Assembly: GCA_046719575.1 (NCBI GenBank)
Contig: JBDNCP010000019.1
Location: 1-45,169, forward strand
Length of the DNA: 45,169 bases
DNA from: Thermoleptolyngbya sp046719575
GTDB lineage: Bacteria; Cyanobacteriota; Cyanobacteriia; Elainellales; Elainellaceae
Direction: 5' to 3'
Positions within the stretch are counted from its first letter, which is position 1. Each line of letters begins with the position of its first letter. Positions 44,129 to 45,169 of this stretch are shown here, piece by piece. Made by a program: the position numbers and the translations under genes. The notes under the pieces are model-generated. The model worked only from the letters and a program-made list of their open reading frames with translations. It made no database searches and was not told the origin of the DNA.

Positions 44129-44944
44129 CTATCCCCCAAACCCCTTCACGCCCCGCACAGTCATGTAAACTGCTAGGGCGATCAGGAAGGATTTGAACAA
44201 GTGATTGACTGTTTGATCGGAAAGCTTGGGCAAGAGGCGAGTGCCTGCCTGAGCGCCGATAATGCCGCCTAGCCCCAAGCACAACCCCGCGATCCACAGC
44301 ACGTTGCCGTTATAGGCGTGTTGCGCTAGGCCCGAAATGGCAATTGGCACGATCGCCCCCAGACTGGTTCGCACCGCAGACTTAATCGTTTCACCCAGAA
44401 ACAGCGTTTGCAGCGGCACCATGACTACACCGCCGCCCACGCCGAAGAGTCCAGAGAGAATTCCGGCGAGGAGTCCAATTCCGGCGATGGGGGGAAGGGC
44501 GTTAGCAAGAGGAGCGCTGGATTCGGGAATCGTTTCGGGATCTGGAATATTTGACTGGCGTTCTTTTTGGGCGAGCTTGCGGCGGAGATCCATCAGATAG
44601 ATGGTGACCAGCAGCAGCGCGGCAAAGGCTAGAGATAAAGAAGCATCAGGCAGGCGATCGCCCAGCCACGCCCCAACCTGCGCCGTCACCATGCCAAACA
44701 GCGCCAGCAGCAGGGAAACGCGCCAGTTCAGATTGCCGGTTCGTAGGTTTTGGTAGCTACCCGACAGAGCGCTGAGCAGCACGCCCACCAGACTCGTCGC
44801 CGTTGCCTGCACCAGCGGCAGCCCCAAAAACGTGAGAATTGGCACCATGATTAGTCCGCCGCCAATGCCCAGCAGCCCTGACAGAGTTCCCGTCACCGTG
44901 CCCACCAAAAATAAAACCAACCAGCCGACGGGAGTATCCAACAT
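44129..44944 (-). CDS. TauE/SafE-family membrane transporter
   Basis: 271 residues with about eight membrane helices in two homologous halves. Each half opens with the family motif: GLLGIGGGLIMVPIL-x-F (about 24) and GLFGVGGGVVMVPLQTLFLG (about 165). The central loop (about 120-145) is hydrophilic. TauE/SafE proteins export sulfite, sulfoacetate or related anions; the substrate here is unknown. Opposite to the MITE-like copy at 45059, which starts about 115 bases past its start codon. Confidence 0.92.
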   Translation of the reverse strand: MLDTPVGWLVLFLVGTVTGTLSGLLGIGGGLIMVPILTFLGLPLVQATATSLVGVLLSALSGSYQNLRTGNLNWRVSLLLALFGMVTAQVGAWLGDRLPDASLSLAFAALLLVTIYLMDLRRKLAQKERQSNIPDPETIPESSAPLANALPPIAGIGLLAGILSGLFGVGGGVVMVPLQTLFLGETIKSAVRTSLGAIVPIAISGLAQHAYNGNVLWIAGLCLGLGGIIGAQAGTRLLPKLSDQTVNHLFKSFLIALAVYMTVRGVKGFGG

Positions 44945-45058
44945 AGCGAACGATAGATTGCAGCGGTAAATCAGGGGTGAATCATCGCAGGAAAGTCACC
45001 CCTCGATTCTGCGTCATTCTCCTATTTCGCGCCGTCAGACGCAACGTTTTATCAGATT

Positions 45059-45160
45059 CAGGACTTACGCACCTGCGATGAATTTTTTGGATTTCGGACA
45101 ATTTCTCGCGGGCTGCACCCGCGAGAACACGAGAAATTGTCCAACTGCGTAAGCTCTAAG
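45059..45160. mobile_element. MITE-like hairpin element 2, copy 2, at window edge
   Basis: Begins CAGGACTTACGCACCTGCG and ends TGCGTAAGCTCTAA like copy 1 at 28143. The arms GGACAATTTCTCG (45096-45108) and CGAGAAATTGTCC (45130-45142) pair. Compared with copy 1 one base pair is exchanged on both arms (T-A to A-T), and about eight extra bases (AACACGAG) lie in the right arm. The right flank is cut by the window end. Confidence 0.8.
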
Positions 45161-45169
45161 ACTATTTAG

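Overview
The window looks like chromosome from a high-GC cyanobacterium. The HIP1-type octamer GCGATCGC and its GGCGATCGCC variants recur throughout, inside and between genes. The gene content is also cyanobacterial: a ClpP/ClpR cluster, DUF3086/DUF3119 next to an MlaE permease, a carotenoid oxygenase, a slr0642-type folate/biopterin carrier, a Psb35-like membrane protein, a TPM-domain protein and an adjacent serA-prmA pair. The FHA/CHASE2/DUF928 group and a DevA-type ATPase suggest a filamentous, Leptolyngbya-like organism, but that is inference. I found no rRNA, tRNA or CRISPR array.

Layout. 1-6.1 kb: a truncated FHA-type secreted protein (minus), then on plus a degenerate histidine-kinase-like protein, a response regulator, a CHASE2 histidine kinase directly abutting it, and a DUF928 protein. 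6.2-8.9 kb (minus): mlaE, DUF3119, DUF3086. 8.9-9.5 kb: a long spacer with a 14-bp minisatellite. 9.5-14.6 kb: a small membrane protein (plus), then a minus-strand envelope group of a DUF1565/SLH/amidase fusion, an LD-carboxypeptidase and a ThuA-like protein. 14.8-16.6 kb: three small membrane proteins (one YtxH-like, one DUF948-like), then a terminator. 17-20 kb: TPM protein, cobH, rodA. 20.2-23 kb: small accessory genes, one of them broken by two compensating frameshifts. 23.1-26.1 kb (minus): carotenoid oxygenase and folate/biopterin carrier. 26.2-28.3 kb: an RTX-repeat gene flanked by about 100-bp direct repeats and two MITE-like hairpin elements, each bounded by short direct repeats. 28.6-32.3 kb: a lipoprotein, a J-domain protein and a clp cluster of one active ClpP and two subunits lacking the whole catalytic triad. 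32.7-34.8 kb: VWA protein and orphan DevA-like ATPase. 35.1-35.3 kb: Psb35-like protein with its own terminator. 36-40.5 kb (plus): serA, prmA, a pseudouridine synthase, a RodZ-like protein. 40.6-45.1 kb: malQ, an acidic protein behind a LexA-box-like dyad, two unknowns, a TauE/SafE permease, and a second copy of one hairpin element at the window edge.

The signals most worth a second look are: the H-box-less pseudokinase beside a complete RR/CHASE2-kinase pair; two fully inactive ClpR paralogues in tandem with ClpP; the hairpin element, whose two copies show a compensatory base-pair change; the repeats around the RTX gene; the doubly frameshifted gene; and the spacers carrying 10-15-bp tandem repeats. 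All functions are read from motifs and remembered family patterns; no database search was run.
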